A stretch of 64,000 nt of DNA from CAZQXD01 sp964597315 (GTDB taxonomy: Bacteria; Pseudomonadota; Gammaproteobacteria; Competibacterales; Competibacteraceae), in contig CAZQXD010000016.1 of NCBI GenBank assembly GCA_964597315.1, positions 4,582-68,581 on the forward strand, given 5' to 3'. Made by a program: the position numbers and the translations under genes. This document shows positions 43,032 to 51,519 of this stretch, piece after piece (the stretch's first letter is position 1; the number at the start of each line of letters is the position of its first letter). The notes under the pieces are model-generated. The model did not search any database and was not told where the DNA came from. It saw nothing but the letters and a program-made list of their open reading frames with translations.

Positions 43032-43388
43032 TCAGTCCTCCGCGCCGGGCCGACCCCGCAGGGATTTTAGCTGGCCGCGCCGGGTCTTGGCATCCATGAT
43101 CCGCCGCTTGGCGGACTTAGGCTTGCGAGTGGGAATACGCTTGGGCTTGCGGCGATTGAGGACCACTAGCCGCTCCCGCAACCGGGCCAGGCACAGGGCT
43201 TTGTTACGGTGCTGGCTGCGTTCGTTGCGGGCCGTGACGGTGATGCCCGTGGGTCGGTGGCGCAGCCGCACGGCACTGTCGGTGGTGTTCACATGCTGGC
43301 CGCCAGGGCCGCTGGCCCGGAACGATTCCAGGTCGCATTGGGCCAGCAGATCATCGTCGGTTTCGGGTATATCCACGGGGGTGGTCAT
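43032..43388 (-). CDS. Short class-I release-factor-like protein (ArfB-like)
   Basis: Protein of 118 residues with a peptidyl-tRNA hydrolysis domain (GPGGQHVNTTDSAVRLRH, GGQ catalytic motif intact) and a basic C-terminal tail (KPKRIPTRKPKSAKRRIMD) like the tail by which ArfB/YaeJ senses an empty mRNA channel in stalled ribosomes. It lacks the codon-recognition domains of RF1/RF2 and is shorter than E. coli ArfB (140). A ribosome-rescue role is inferred from the domain and tail. Confidence 0.82.
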   Translation of the reverse strand: MTTPVDIPETDDDLLAQCDLESFRASGPGGQHVNTTDSAVRLRHRPTGITVTARNERSQHRNKALCLARLRERLVVLNRRKPKRIPTRKPKSAKRRIMDAKTRRGQLKSLRGRPGAED

Positions 43389-43449
43389 GGCTGGTCGCGC
43401 CGTCGGTTGCTCTGGGAGCCACTATACCAGAGCCTGCCTTCGGCTTCGG

Positions 43450-44931
43450 TCAGGAGACCGGGGGCGGCAGCCGATGCAAGGAGCGGGTCAGACGGTATAG
43501 CCGCCGATAGCGTTCTAGCTTGGCGTGATAATAATCCCTTCGCTCCGGTCGCGATTCATGGCGCTGGCGCTGGGGGGGCGGGACGCAGATGCGCTGGATG
43601 GCCGTCTCCCGGTCCCCGCCACTGGCGCCGACCATGGCCAGCCGCGCCGCCCCCAGAGCCGATCCCACCTCGCCCCCGGTCCGGTATACCAAGGGAATGG
43701 CGATGACATCGGCCAGCAGTTGCCGCCAGCGCATTGAGCGGATTCCCCCCCCCACCAACGTCAATTCGGAGGGCCGGGCGTCAGTGGCGCAAAGGACGTC
43801 TAGCGTGTCCCGGCAGGCAAAAGCCACCCCCTCCAATACCGCCAAGGTCAGATCCTCCAGCCCGGTGCGGTTGTTCAGGCCATGAAACTGGCCCACCGCC
43901 GCTGGGTCATTGTGGGGGGTATGCTCCCCGGTCAAATAGGGCAGAAACAGCGCCGGGGTCTCGGTCTTGCCGGTGGCCTCTAGACCTTTTAGCAACTCCA
44001 CCACGTCCCGTTCAACCAGCCGGGCCAACCAGGCCAAGGAGTTGGCCGCCGACAGGCTAACGGCGATCTGGTGCCAGCGATTGGGCAGGCAATGGCAGAA
44101 GGCATGTATCGTAGACTCCGATCGAGCCTGATGACGGTCGTTGACCACCGACAGCACCCCGGAGGTGCCCACGGACAGCAGGCCCTGGCCCGGATTGATG
44201 ACCCCAGCCCCCACCTCTCCCCCGGGGTTATCTCCGGCGCCAGCCACGATCAGCGCCCGGGGCAGACCCAGTAGCGCCGACGCCCCGGCGCTCAGCTCTC
44301 CCACCGGCTCGCAACCCTCGTACAGGGTGGGCATGTGGGAGCGGTCTAGATGGGTGGCGGCCAGCAAAGCGTCGTCCCAGCGCCGCCGGGCCGTGTTCAG
44401 CCACAAGGTGCCGGCGGCGTCGGACATATCGGTGGCGAACTCGCCGCTCAGCCGGTATTGAATATAGTCCTTGGGCAACAGTACCTTGTGGATGCGCCGG
44501 AACAGGGTCGGCTCGTGCTTGCGTACCCAGAGGAGCTTTGGGGCGGTCAGGCCGGGCATGGCCATATTGCCGCTACGCTCCCGAAAGTCGGGCAGGGCGG
44601 CTTCCAGCTCTGGGCATTCGGCGTGGCTGCGGCCGTCGTTCCAGAGAATACAGGGGCGTAGCACCGCTCCGAAACGGTCTAACAAGGTGGCCCCATGCAT
44701 CTGCCCGGCCAGGCCCAGGGCCTGAATCGCCCCCAGGGGCGCCCCGTCGGCTCTCAAGGCGGCGACCGCAGCCTGGCAGCCCTGCCACCACAGCTCTGGG
44801 TTCTGCTCCGACCACAAGGGCTGAGGGTTGGAGACAGCATAGGCGGTGTTGGCTCGATAGCGAATCCGTCCAGACTCGTCCAGGAGTACGGCCTTGATGC
44901 CCGAAGTGCCGATGTCGATGCCTAGAAACAT
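43450..44931 (-). CDS. xylB: Xylulokinase (copy 1)
   Basis: FGGY-family sugar kinase of 493 residues, predicted to phosphorylate D-xylulose to xylulose 5-phosphate. Motifs: phosphate 1 FLGIDIGTSGIKAVLLD, substrate region GLAGQMHGATLLD (the QMHG signature of xylulokinases) and GDNPGGEVGAGV, then LVGGGIRSMRWRQLLADV at the ADP site. It is a close paralogue of the gene at 45781-47253, and a HAD phosphatase gene lies between them. The pair belongs to a SorC-regulated sugar locus. A related pentulose or polyol-derived ketose is possible as substrate. Confidence 0.88.
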   Translation of the reverse strand: MFLGIDIGTSGIKAVLLDESGRIRYRANTAYAVSNPQPLWSEQNPELWWQGCQAAVAALRADGAPLGAIQALGLAGQMHGATLLDRFGAVLRPCILWNDGRSHAECPELEAALPDFRERSGNMAMPGLTAPKLLWVRKHEPTLFRRIHKVLLPKDYIQYRLSGEFATDMSDAAGTLWLNTARRRWDDALLAATHLDRSHMPTLYEGCEPVGELSAGASALLGLPRALIVAGAGDNPGGEVGAGVINPGQGLLSVGTSGVLSVVNDRHQARSESTIHAFCHCLPNRWHQIAVSLSAANSLAWLARLVERDVVELLKGLEATGKTETPALFLPYLTGEHTPHNDPAAVGQFHGLNNRTGLEDLTLAVLEGVAFACRDTLDVLCATDARPSELTLVGGGIRSMRWRQLLADVIAIPLVYRTGGEVGSALGAARLAMVGASGGDRETAIQRICVPPPQRQRHESRPERRDYYHAKLERYRRLYRLTRSLHRLPPPVS

Positions 44932-45015
44932 GCTGGTACGCTCTATCGCGGGTAACCCCGCTATTCAATCCAAGCCCATGGCCTACCGGAGACTCAAGGG
45001 TAGCCGCTCTCTGGC

Positions 45016-45684
45016 TTAGACCTCACCGGACGTCCAGCTAGCCACCAACCCCGGCAACAAATCCATGTGGTCTATGACCACCGACGCACCCACCCGGCGC
45101 AGCCGATTCCCTTGATCCGGGGCGACATGGCTAGCGCCCGTAAAACCGATCACGGTCATGCCCGCGAGGCGGGCCGCCGTCACCCCGATCACGCTGTCCT
45201 CCACCACCAGGCAATGGGCGGGGTCCACGCCCAGGGTTCGAGCCGTGTGCAGATACAGGTCGGGGGCAGGTTTGGGGGTCGCCACGCAGTCGGCGGAGAA
45301 TACCCGATCCCCGAACACGGCTGTCAGTCGCGCCTGATTCAGGGATTGCCGCAAGCGGCGTAGGGCGCTGTTGGAGGCCACCGCTTTGAGGGTAGACACC
45401 GCCTTCAGGGCCGAGCGCACCCCTGGCAGGGGCTTCAATTCCACCCTCAAGGCCTGGTCCACGGCCGCGCGCACGTCCTCCAGGGTTGTCGCGGGCAGGG
45501 TTCGACCACTTTTGGCCTGCGCCCGCTCCAGAACGGCGGCCGTGGTCATACCGTCGGTGCTGCGCACCAGCGCCGCCACATCCACCCCCGGCAGGCGGGC
45601 TGTCAATTCCCGTTCCATCACCCGCTGGGCGATGATCTCGCTGTCCACCAGCACCCCGTCGCAATCGAATATCAGAAGATCCAT
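45016..45684 (-). CDS. HAD-superfamily sugar-phosphate phosphatase/mutase-like protein
   Basis: Protein of 222 residues of the beta-phosphoglucomutase/YniC-like HAD subfamily: motif I LLIFDCDGVLVDSE (nucleophile Asp), a small helical cap (about 17-80), motif II VASNSALRR, motif III Lys in ATPKPAPDLY, and motif IV VEDSVIGV. It would remove phosphate from a sugar phosphate or act as a mutase; sequence alone does not decide. It lies between two xylulokinase paralogues, which suggests a phosphorylated pentose or hexose as substrate. Confidence 0.87.
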   Translation of the reverse strand: MDLLIFDCDGVLVDSEIIAQRVMERELTARLPGVDVAALVRSTDGMTTAAVLERAQAKSGRTLPATTLEDVRAAVDQALRVELKPLPGVRSALKAVSTLKAVASNSALRRLRQSLNQARLTAVFGDRVFSADCVATPKPAPDLYLHTARTLGVDPAHCLVVEDSVIGVTAARLAGMTVIGFTGASHVAPDQGNRLRRVGASVVIDHMDLLPGLVASWTSGEV

Positions 45685-45780
45685 GGCGCCTCACGCTGGT
45701 GGGATCGGTGGGTGGCCCATGGCCGCAGGTTCAAGCCGACTGCTCGGCAGCCTTGCCCTCGATGCAATGCAGGCTGTCCA

Positions 45781-47253
45781 TCAACCATCGACTTCATTGA
45801 GATTCTTGGTGAGGGCATACAACTCGCGGTAGCGGTAGAGTTGAGTCTGGTGATACTCGCGCCGACCCGCCAGGGGCTGGTAGCGGGCCTCGGCGGGGGG
45901 CGGAAAACAGACCCGGGCGATAGCGGCGTCCCGATCCCCGGCGGCGGACCCCACCATGGCCAGCCGGGCGGCGCCCAGGGCCGGTCCCACCTCACCGCCG
46001 ATACGGTAGTCCAGGGGCAGGTTCAAGGCATCGGCCAGCAACTGCCGCCACCGGGACGAGCGGGCGCCGCCACCGATTAAGGCCATGTCCCGAACCCCCG
46101 CTCCCGCCCCTTGCAGCGCCTCCAGACCGTCGCAAAATGAGTACGCCACCCCTTCCAGCACCGCCAGAGTCAGGTCGTCCAGTTCGGTGGCGGTGGTCAG
46201 TCCATGGAATTGGCCCACCGCTCGGGGATCATTATGGGGAGTACGCTCCCCGGACAGATAGGGCAGAAACAGCACCCGGGTCTCGGTCCTGCCGCTTTGC
46301 TCCAACCGGCCCAGTAACTCCCTCACTTCCATGCCCACGGTGCGGGCCAGCCAGGCCAGGGAGTTGGCCGCCGACAGGCTCACCGCCATCTGCTGCCAGC
46401 GCCGGGGCAGGCAATGGCAGAAAGCGTGTACGGTGCGCTCGGGACAGGCCCGGTGCTGCTCGCTGACCACGAACAACACCCCGGAGGTGCCCAGAGACAG
46501 CAGCCCCTGGCCCGGCTCAATGACCCCCACCCCCACTGCGCCGCCAGCGTTGTCCCCGGCCCCGGCCACCACCGGCGCCCGGGGCAACCCCAGGGCCTGG
46601 GCCGCCGCCGGGGTCAGTTCCGCCACCGGTTCGCAGCCCTCGTACAGGGTCGGCATCTGGTCACGCTCCAGACCGGTAGCCGCCAGCAGGGACTCGTCCC
46701 AGTCTCGACGCGCTGGGTCCAGCCACAGGGTACCGGCGGCGTCGGAGGGGTCCGAAGCATATTGGCCGGTCAGCCGGTACTGGATATAGTCCTTGGGCAG
46801 CAGTACCTTGGCGATGCGCTTGAACAGTTCCGGTTCGTGTTTGCGCACCCATAGCAGTTTCGGCGCGGTAAAGCCCGGCATGGCCATATTGCCGCTGCGC
46901 TCCCGGAAGTCGGGCAGAGCCGCTTCCAGTTCCAGGCATTCGGCGTGGCCGCGGCCATCGTTCCAGAGCATGCAGGGCCGCAGCACCGTGCCCTGGGCAT
47001 CCAATAAGGTAGCCCCGTGCATCTGCCCGGACAGGCCCAGCGCCTTGACCGCCCCCAGGGGCGCGCCCTCGTCACGAAGCGCCGCCGTGGTGGTCAGGCA
47101 GGCGTTCCACCACAGCTCCGGGTCCTGCTCCGACCATAGGGGGTGGGGATGGGACACGCCATAACCGGCGGTGGCCTGGTAACGCACGGCGCCGCCGTCG
47201 TCCAGGAGTACCGCCTTGACGCCCGAGGTACCGATATCGAAGCCTAAATACAT
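45781..47253 (-). CDS. xylB: Xylulokinase (copy 2)
   Basis: FGGY kinase of 490 residues, very similar along its length to the first copy (shared runs include AALPDFRERSGNMAMPG and KVLLPKDYIQYRL). Phosphate 1 is YLGFDIGTSGVKAVLLDD, with GLSGQMHGATLLD, GAGDNAGGAVGVGV and LIGGGARSSRWRQLLAD. Differences fall around the sugar- and ADP-contact loops (DNPGGE against DNAGGA), so the two may differ in preference. It follows the SorC regulator gene after 113 bases. Confidence 0.88.
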   Translation of the reverse strand: MYLGFDIGTSGVKAVLLDDGGAVRYQATAGYGVSHPHPLWSEQDPELWWNACLTTTAALRDEGAPLGAVKALGLSGQMHGATLLDAQGTVLRPCMLWNDGRGHAECLELEAALPDFRERSGNMAMPGFTAPKLLWVRKHEPELFKRIAKVLLPKDYIQYRLTGQYASDPSDAAGTLWLDPARRDWDESLLAATGLERDQMPTLYEGCEPVAELTPAAAQALGLPRAPVVAGAGDNAGGAVGVGVIEPGQGLLSLGTSGVLFVVSEQHRACPERTVHAFCHCLPRRWQQMAVSLSAANSLAWLARTVGMEVRELLGRLEQSGRTETRVLFLPYLSGERTPHNDPRAVGQFHGLTTATELDDLTLAVLEGVAYSFCDGLEALQGAGAGVRDMALIGGGARSSRWRQLLADALNLPLDYRIGGEVGPALGAARLAMVGSAAGDRDAAIARVCFPPPAEARYQPLAGRREYHQTQLYRYRELYALTKNLNEVDG

Positions 47254-47366
47254 GGCTTGCCTTCTATAACCAGGAACAAGACCGTGGTTGGATACGGCCA
47301 GAAATCAATGCTGGATGAAACGTTCATTTTATAGACTAGACAAGTTTGCTCCGAGTCCCACGACTG

Positions 47367-48308
47367 TCATAGAATTTTTCGAGCCGCAGCCTCGTCGGTG
47401 ACCAATCCGGTCAGCCAGCCTCCTTCCAGCGCCGCTTGAATGGCTTTGGCCTTGGCCACCCCACCGGCCATGCCAATCAGGGGACGATCCGGTAAAGCGT
47501 CCAAGGGCACGCTAGCGAGCCGCACACTGACCGAGGAGGTCACCAACTTGCCGGCGCCGTCCAAGGCCCAGCCCAGGATTTCCCCCACCGCGCCCAGACT
47601 TATCAGTTCTTCCAAATCGGCGTCGGTGATAAAACCATCCTGATACAACGGAGCGTCCCGACCGATGGAGCCGATACCCACCAAAGTGGCCTCGGCGTTG
47701 GCGGCCAGATCCACCACGATCCGGTAGACCCGTTGGTGTAAATACTGGTCCCGCTCCTCCACCGAGTCCGCCACCAGGGGCGCCGGCAGCAAAAACCGCC
47801 GACTGTGGGTCTTGTCGGCCAGCACCATCACCGCGTCGAAGGGGTTAGAGGAACCGTCCCGAGCCACGTTGCCCACCAGGGACACGAAGCGGTGCTGGGG
47901 GCGGTACAGGCGGGTCATGGCGTCCACCCCGGCCCGCAGGGTACGGCCAGTGCCCAGATTCAGGACCGTGGGCTGGTCGTTGGTCAGGAGACTTTCCAGC
48001 CGGGCGGCCACGGCTACGGCCAAGTAGCGGGTATCGGTCCCCGAGGTGCCGTCCTCGCTAGGCACTACGTCGCACAGGCTCAGGCCATAGCGACGGCGCA
48101 GTTCGGCGGCCAGGGCCATGCATTCGGCCACAGGATAGTCGATGCGCACCTTGACCAGACCTTCCTCTCGGGCCAGGGCGATCAACCGCTGGGCGCCGGG
48201 ACGGGAGACATTGAACTGGGCGGCGATCTCATCCTGAGTGTTGCCGCCCACGTAGTACAGCCAGGCCGCCCGGGCAGCTTGATCCAGTTTTTGTTTCTGC
48301 CTATCCAA
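47367..48308 (-). CDS. SorC-family sugar-responsive regulator
   Basis: Regulator of 313 residues: N-terminal helix-turn-helix (AAWLYYVGGNTQDEIAAQFN, then VSRPGAQRLIALAREEG) and a C-terminal sugar-phosphate-binding domain with SorC features (VLNLGTGRTLRAGVD, LVGNVARDGSSNPFD, GIGSIGRDAPLYQ, GMAGGVAKAKAIQAAL). It should sense a phosphorylated sugar made by this locus. TTG start at 48308 with GGAGGG six bases upstream. It is first in the leftward group with the two kinases and HAD gene and probably regulates them. Confidence 0.88.
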   Translation of the reverse strand: MDRQKQKLDQAARAAWLYYVGGNTQDEIAAQFNVSRPGAQRLIALAREEGLVKVRIDYPVAECMALAAELRRRYGLSLCDVVPSEDGTSGTDTRYLAVAVAARLESLLTNDQPTVLNLGTGRTLRAGVDAMTRLYRPQHRFVSLVGNVARDGSSNPFDAVMVLADKTHSRRFLLPAPLVADSVEERDQYLHQRVYRIVVDLAANAEATLVGIGSIGRDAPLYQDGFITDADLEELISLGAVGEILGWALDGAGKLVTSSVSVRLASVPLDALPDRPLIGMAGGVAKAKAIQAALEGGWLTGLVTDEAAARKIL

Positions 48309-48380
48309 TACAAACCCTCCGGTTTTTTTTTAATCGGGGTGACGTATTGATAGAATAGCCCTATGGACAGAGCATCATCA

Positions 48381-48412
48381 ATCCATCCCTGCCGTGAACG
48401 GCAGGGATGGAT
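48381..48412. terminator. Perfect palindromic hairpin
   Basis: ATCCATCCCTGCCGT pairs perfectly with its complement at 48398-48412 around a 2-base spacer, giving 13-15 bp. It lies 24 bases after the end of the ABC operon and upstream of the SorC gene. As with two other hairpins here, no T-run follows. It could end the ABC mRNA or be an operator for the SorC regulator. Confidence 0.45.
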
Positions 48413-48435
48413 AGCGTATCCGTCAACGCCACCCC

Positions 48436-49635
48436 TCACTCCGCCCGCAGCGCCTCGATAGGGTCCAGCCCGGCGGCATGGCGGGCCGGCAACACCCCGG
48501 CCAAGACGCCGATCAGGGCCGACACGCCCAGGGCCAGCAGGGCATAAAACGGTGATAACTGCACGGGCAGGGCCGGCGCCAAAACCCCCAATAGCCAGGC
48601 CAAACCACCCCCCAGCAGCAACCCGGCGGCCCCGCCCAGACAGGCCAGCCACACCGCCTCCCCCAGAAACAACCACAGGATCTGCCCCCGGGCGGCGCCC
48701 ATGGCCCGCAGCAGGCCGATCTCCCGGGTGCGCTCGGTGACGGCGATGGTCATGATGGTCAGAATCCCCACCCCGCCCACCAGCAGAGAAATGCTCCCCA
48801 GGGCCGCCACCGCCCCGGTGAGTACCCCTAGAATCCCCCCCAGCACATCCAACATCTGGGCCTGGCTGGTGATGGTGAAATCCTCCCGGCCATGGCGGGC
48901 CAGCAGAATCCGGCGAATGCCGGCTTCCACTTTGTCCACCGGGGCGTCGGGCTGATAGAGCAAATCCACCTCCATCAACCCCTCCCGGTCAAACAGCTCC
49001 AAGGCCCGGGCGGCGGGGATATACACGGCGCCATCGATATCAAAGCCCAGCACCCTGCCCTTGGACTCCATCACCCCGATCACCCGGAAGCGGTTCTGGC
49101 CGATACGCAGGGCCGCTCCTAGGGGATTGGCCGCCCCGAACAGTTCCTTTTTGAGACCGGCTCCCAGTACCGCGAAGGGCCGGGCCGCTCGGGGATCATC
49201 GGCGGGCAGGAACCGACCCACGGCCACCTGAAAGCGCCACACTTGGGGCGCCTCCGGTCCCACCCCCAGCACCAAGGCGCGGCGGCTCCGGGGACCGGAC
49301 TCGATACGGGCATTGCCCTGAACCACCGGCACCATGGCCTCCACCCGGGGCGCCCGGCGCAGGGCCTCGGCATCGTCCAAGGTCAGGGGCCGGGTGGACC
49401 CGATAATGCCCCCGGAGGCGCCGAAGGTCTCGCTCTTGCCAGGAGTCACGCCAATCAGATTGGTGCCGAACTGGGTAAACTCCGCCACCACATAGCTTTG
49501 CACCCCTTGGCCGATGGCGGTGAGTAGCACCACGGCGGCGATGCCCACGGCGATTCCCAAGGCGGTCAGGCCGGCCCTCAAGGGCTGGGCGCGCACCGAA
49601 CCGGCCACTAGGCGCAGGCTATCTACGGCCAGCAC
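48436..49635 (-). CDS. MacB-like ABC transporter permease (copy A)
   Basis: Permease of 399 residues with the MacB/FtsX layout: TM1 near the N-terminus (LRAGLTALGIAVGIAAVVLLTAIG), a large periplasmic MacB core domain (about 45-260) and three C-terminal helices with the FtsX signature (TERTREIGLLRAMGAARGQI). No ATPase domain; the ATPase is encoded separately upstream. GTG 49635 is likely since it follows the previous stop by 2 bases; a longer frame overlaps the preceding gene. It is the last gene of the adaptor-ATPase-permease-permease operon. Confidence 0.85.
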   Translation of the reverse strand: MLAVDSLRLVAGSVRAQPLRAGLTALGIAVGIAAVVLLTAIGQGVQSYVVAEFTQFGTNLIGVTPGKSETFGASGGIIGSTRPLTLDDAEALRRAPRVEAMVPVVQGNARIESGPRSRRALVLGVGPEAPQVWRFQVAVGRFLPADDPRAARPFAVLGAGLKKELFGAANPLGAALRIGQNRFRVIGVMESKGRVLGFDIDGAVYIPAARALELFDREGLMEVDLLYQPDAPVDKVEAGIRRILLARHGREDFTITSQAQMLDVLGGILGVLTGAVAALGSISLLVGGVGILTIMTIAVTERTREIGLLRAMGAARGQILWLFLGEAVWLACLGGAAGLLLGGGLAWLLGVLAPALPVQLSPFYALLALGVSALIGVLAGVLPARHAAGLDPIEALRAE

Positions 49636-49637
49636 GG

Positions 49638-50843
49638 TCAGCGCCCCGACAAAGCCCGCACCGGGTCCAGCCGGGCCGCCTTGCGGGCTGGCAACCAAGC
49701 GAATAGCAAACCGGCCCCCACTGCTACCCCCAGGGCCGCGGCCACCGCCCATAGGGGGGGCGTCAGGGGAAAATCCGGGAACAGCCGCCGCCCCACGGCC
49801 ACTCCCAGCAGACCCACCCCCAGCCCGACCCCGGCCCCGGCAGCGGAGAGCAGCGCCGCCTCGGCCAGAAATACCCCCCTTAGGGTGCCAGCGGTAGCGC
49901 CCAGGGCCTTGAGCAGGCCAATCTCCCGAGTGCGCTGGGACACGGCCACCAAGGTGACGTTCATAATCAGTATCCCCGCCACCACCAGGCTGATGCCAGC
50001 GATGCCCCCCAGGGCCAGGGTCAGAGCGCCGAGAATCTGGTCGAAGGTGGCCAGGATCGCGTCCTGGGTGAGGATGGTCACATCATCCTCGCCATCGTGG
50101 CGGGCCTGAATAGTGGTGAGGATAAAGTCCCGAACCGGTCCCATGGACGCCAGGCTGTCCGCCTCCACCAGTATTCGGAACAGGGAGGCGGTGTTGAACA
50201 ACTGTTGGGCCGAGGCCAGGGGAATAATGGCCACGTCATCCAGGTCGGTGCCCAGGGACTGGCCACTGGAGGCCAACACCCCGACCACCCGGAAGCGCCG
50301 GTCGCCGATCCGTAGCCATTGACCCAAGGCCGACTTGGGACCGAATAGCTCATCCCGAACCCCACCCCCCAGCACCACTACCGGGGAGGCCAGGCGCGGG
50401 TCCAGGGCTGGCAGAAACCGCCCCAGGGCCAGGTCCAGATGGCGCACCGCCCGGAAATCATGAGTGGTCCCCAGAATGGTAATCTCCCGATCCCGGCGGC
50501 CATGGGATACCGCCGCCATGCCCACGGTCAGGGGTGCTAGCCGGGCCACGGACCGATGGCGGCCCAAGGCTAGGGCGTCGTCGATGGTCAGATCCCGGGG
50601 CGTCTCCCCCAGCAGTGGCGGGGCGCCGCCGGTGGTTTCGTTGCGCCCAGGCAGAACGATCAGCAAGTTGGTCCCCAGGGCCGCGAACTCGCCGGTGACA
50701 TAGCGCCGCGCCCCCTCCCCAAGGGCGGTGAGCAGCACCACCGCCGCCACCCCCACGGCCATGGCCACCAACAGCAGTCCGCTACGCAACCGGTGGCGGG
50801 ACACCGCCCGAAACGCGAACAGCCCCAGATCGGCGCTACGCAT
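49638..50843 (-). CDS. MacB-like ABC transporter permease (copy B)
   Basis: Permease of 401 residues with the same design as its neighbour: TM1 (GLLLVAMAVGVAAVVLLTALG), periplasmic core (about 45-265), and three C-terminal helices with SQRTREIGLLKALGATAGTL and GAGLLFAWLPARKAARLDPV. The two permeases likely form a heterodimer served by one ATPase, unlike MacB, where permease and ATPase are fused and homodimeric. ATG 50843 overlaps the ATPase gene by 8 bases. Confidence 0.86.
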   Translation of the reverse strand: MRSADLGLFAFRAVSRHRLRSGLLLVAMAVGVAAVVLLTALGEGARRYVTGEFAALGTNLLIVLPGRNETTGGAPPLLGETPRDLTIDDALALGRHRSVARLAPLTVGMAAVSHGRRDREITILGTTHDFRAVRHLDLALGRFLPALDPRLASPVVVLGGGVRDELFGPKSALGQWLRIGDRRFRVVGVLASSGQSLGTDLDDVAIIPLASAQQLFNTASLFRILVEADSLASMGPVRDFILTTIQARHDGEDDVTILTQDAILATFDQILGALTLALGGIAGISLVVAGILIMNVTLVAVSQRTREIGLLKALGATAGTLRGVFLAEAALLSAAGAGVGLGVGLLGVAVGRRLFPDFPLTPPLWAVAAALGVAVGAGLLFAWLPARKAARLDPVRALSGR

Positions 50844-51519
50844 GAGAAGTCTCCTGGTCCTCAACGATGCGCCCATCCACCAAGCGGATGCAACGCCTGG
50901 CCCGGGCGCCGATTTCCGGGTCGTGGGTGACCACCAGCAGGGTGATGCCCTGGCCATTGAGGTTTTCCAGCAGCGCCAGCACATCCTGACCGGCGGCTCG
51001 ATCCAGATTGCCGGTAGGCTCGTCGGCCAGCAGCAGCCGAGGCCGGTTGATCATGGCCCGGGCAATGGCCACCCGCTGGCGCTGGCCCCCGGAGAGCTGC
51101 TCAGGGCGGTGGTCGGCCCGCTCCCCCAAGCCCAGGGCGGCCAGCACCTCGGCCACCCGCTGGCGCCGCTCCCGAGGCGCCACAGCGGCCAGCACCAGGG
51201 GCAGCTCCACGTTCTCGGCGGCGGTAAGCCGGGCAATCAAATGAAAGGACTGGAACACAAAACCGATGGCCTCTCGGCGCACCCTGGCCAGTTCTTCATC
51301 GGACAAGCGGGTCACGTCCTGGCCGTCCAGGCCATACGCCCCGGCGTCCGGGCGGTCTAGCAGGCCAATCACATTGAGCAGGGTGGACTTGCCGGAGCCG
51401 GACGGTCCCATGATGGCCAGATAGCCGCCGTCGGGCACGGTCAAATCAATATCCCGCAGGGCGTGGACCGTCTGCTCCCCCACCTGAAAGTGGCGCTGCA
51501 CGGCGCTCAGGGCGATCAC
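50836..51519 (-). CDS. ABC transporter ATPase (MacB/LolD type)
   Basis: ATPase of 227 residues: Walker A GPSGSGKST, Q loop FVFQSFHLI, signature LSGGQRQRVAIARA, Walker B LLLADEPTGNLD, H loop VVTHD. The sequence is typical of the MacB/LolD group that drives mechanotransmission exporters. GTG 51519 overlaps the adaptor stop (GTGA). Second gene of the operon. Confidence 0.93.
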   Translation of the reverse strand: MIALSAVQRHFQVGEQTVHALRDIDLTVPDGGYLAIMGPSGSGKSTLLNVIGLLDRPDAGAYGLDGQDVTRLSDEELARVRREAIGFVFQSFHLIARLTAAENVELPLVLAAVAPRERRQRVAEVLAALGLGERADHRPEQLSGGQRQRVAIARAMINRPRLLLADEPTGNLDRAAGQDVLALLENLNGQGITLLVVTHDPEIGARARRCIRLVDGRIVEDQETSHA

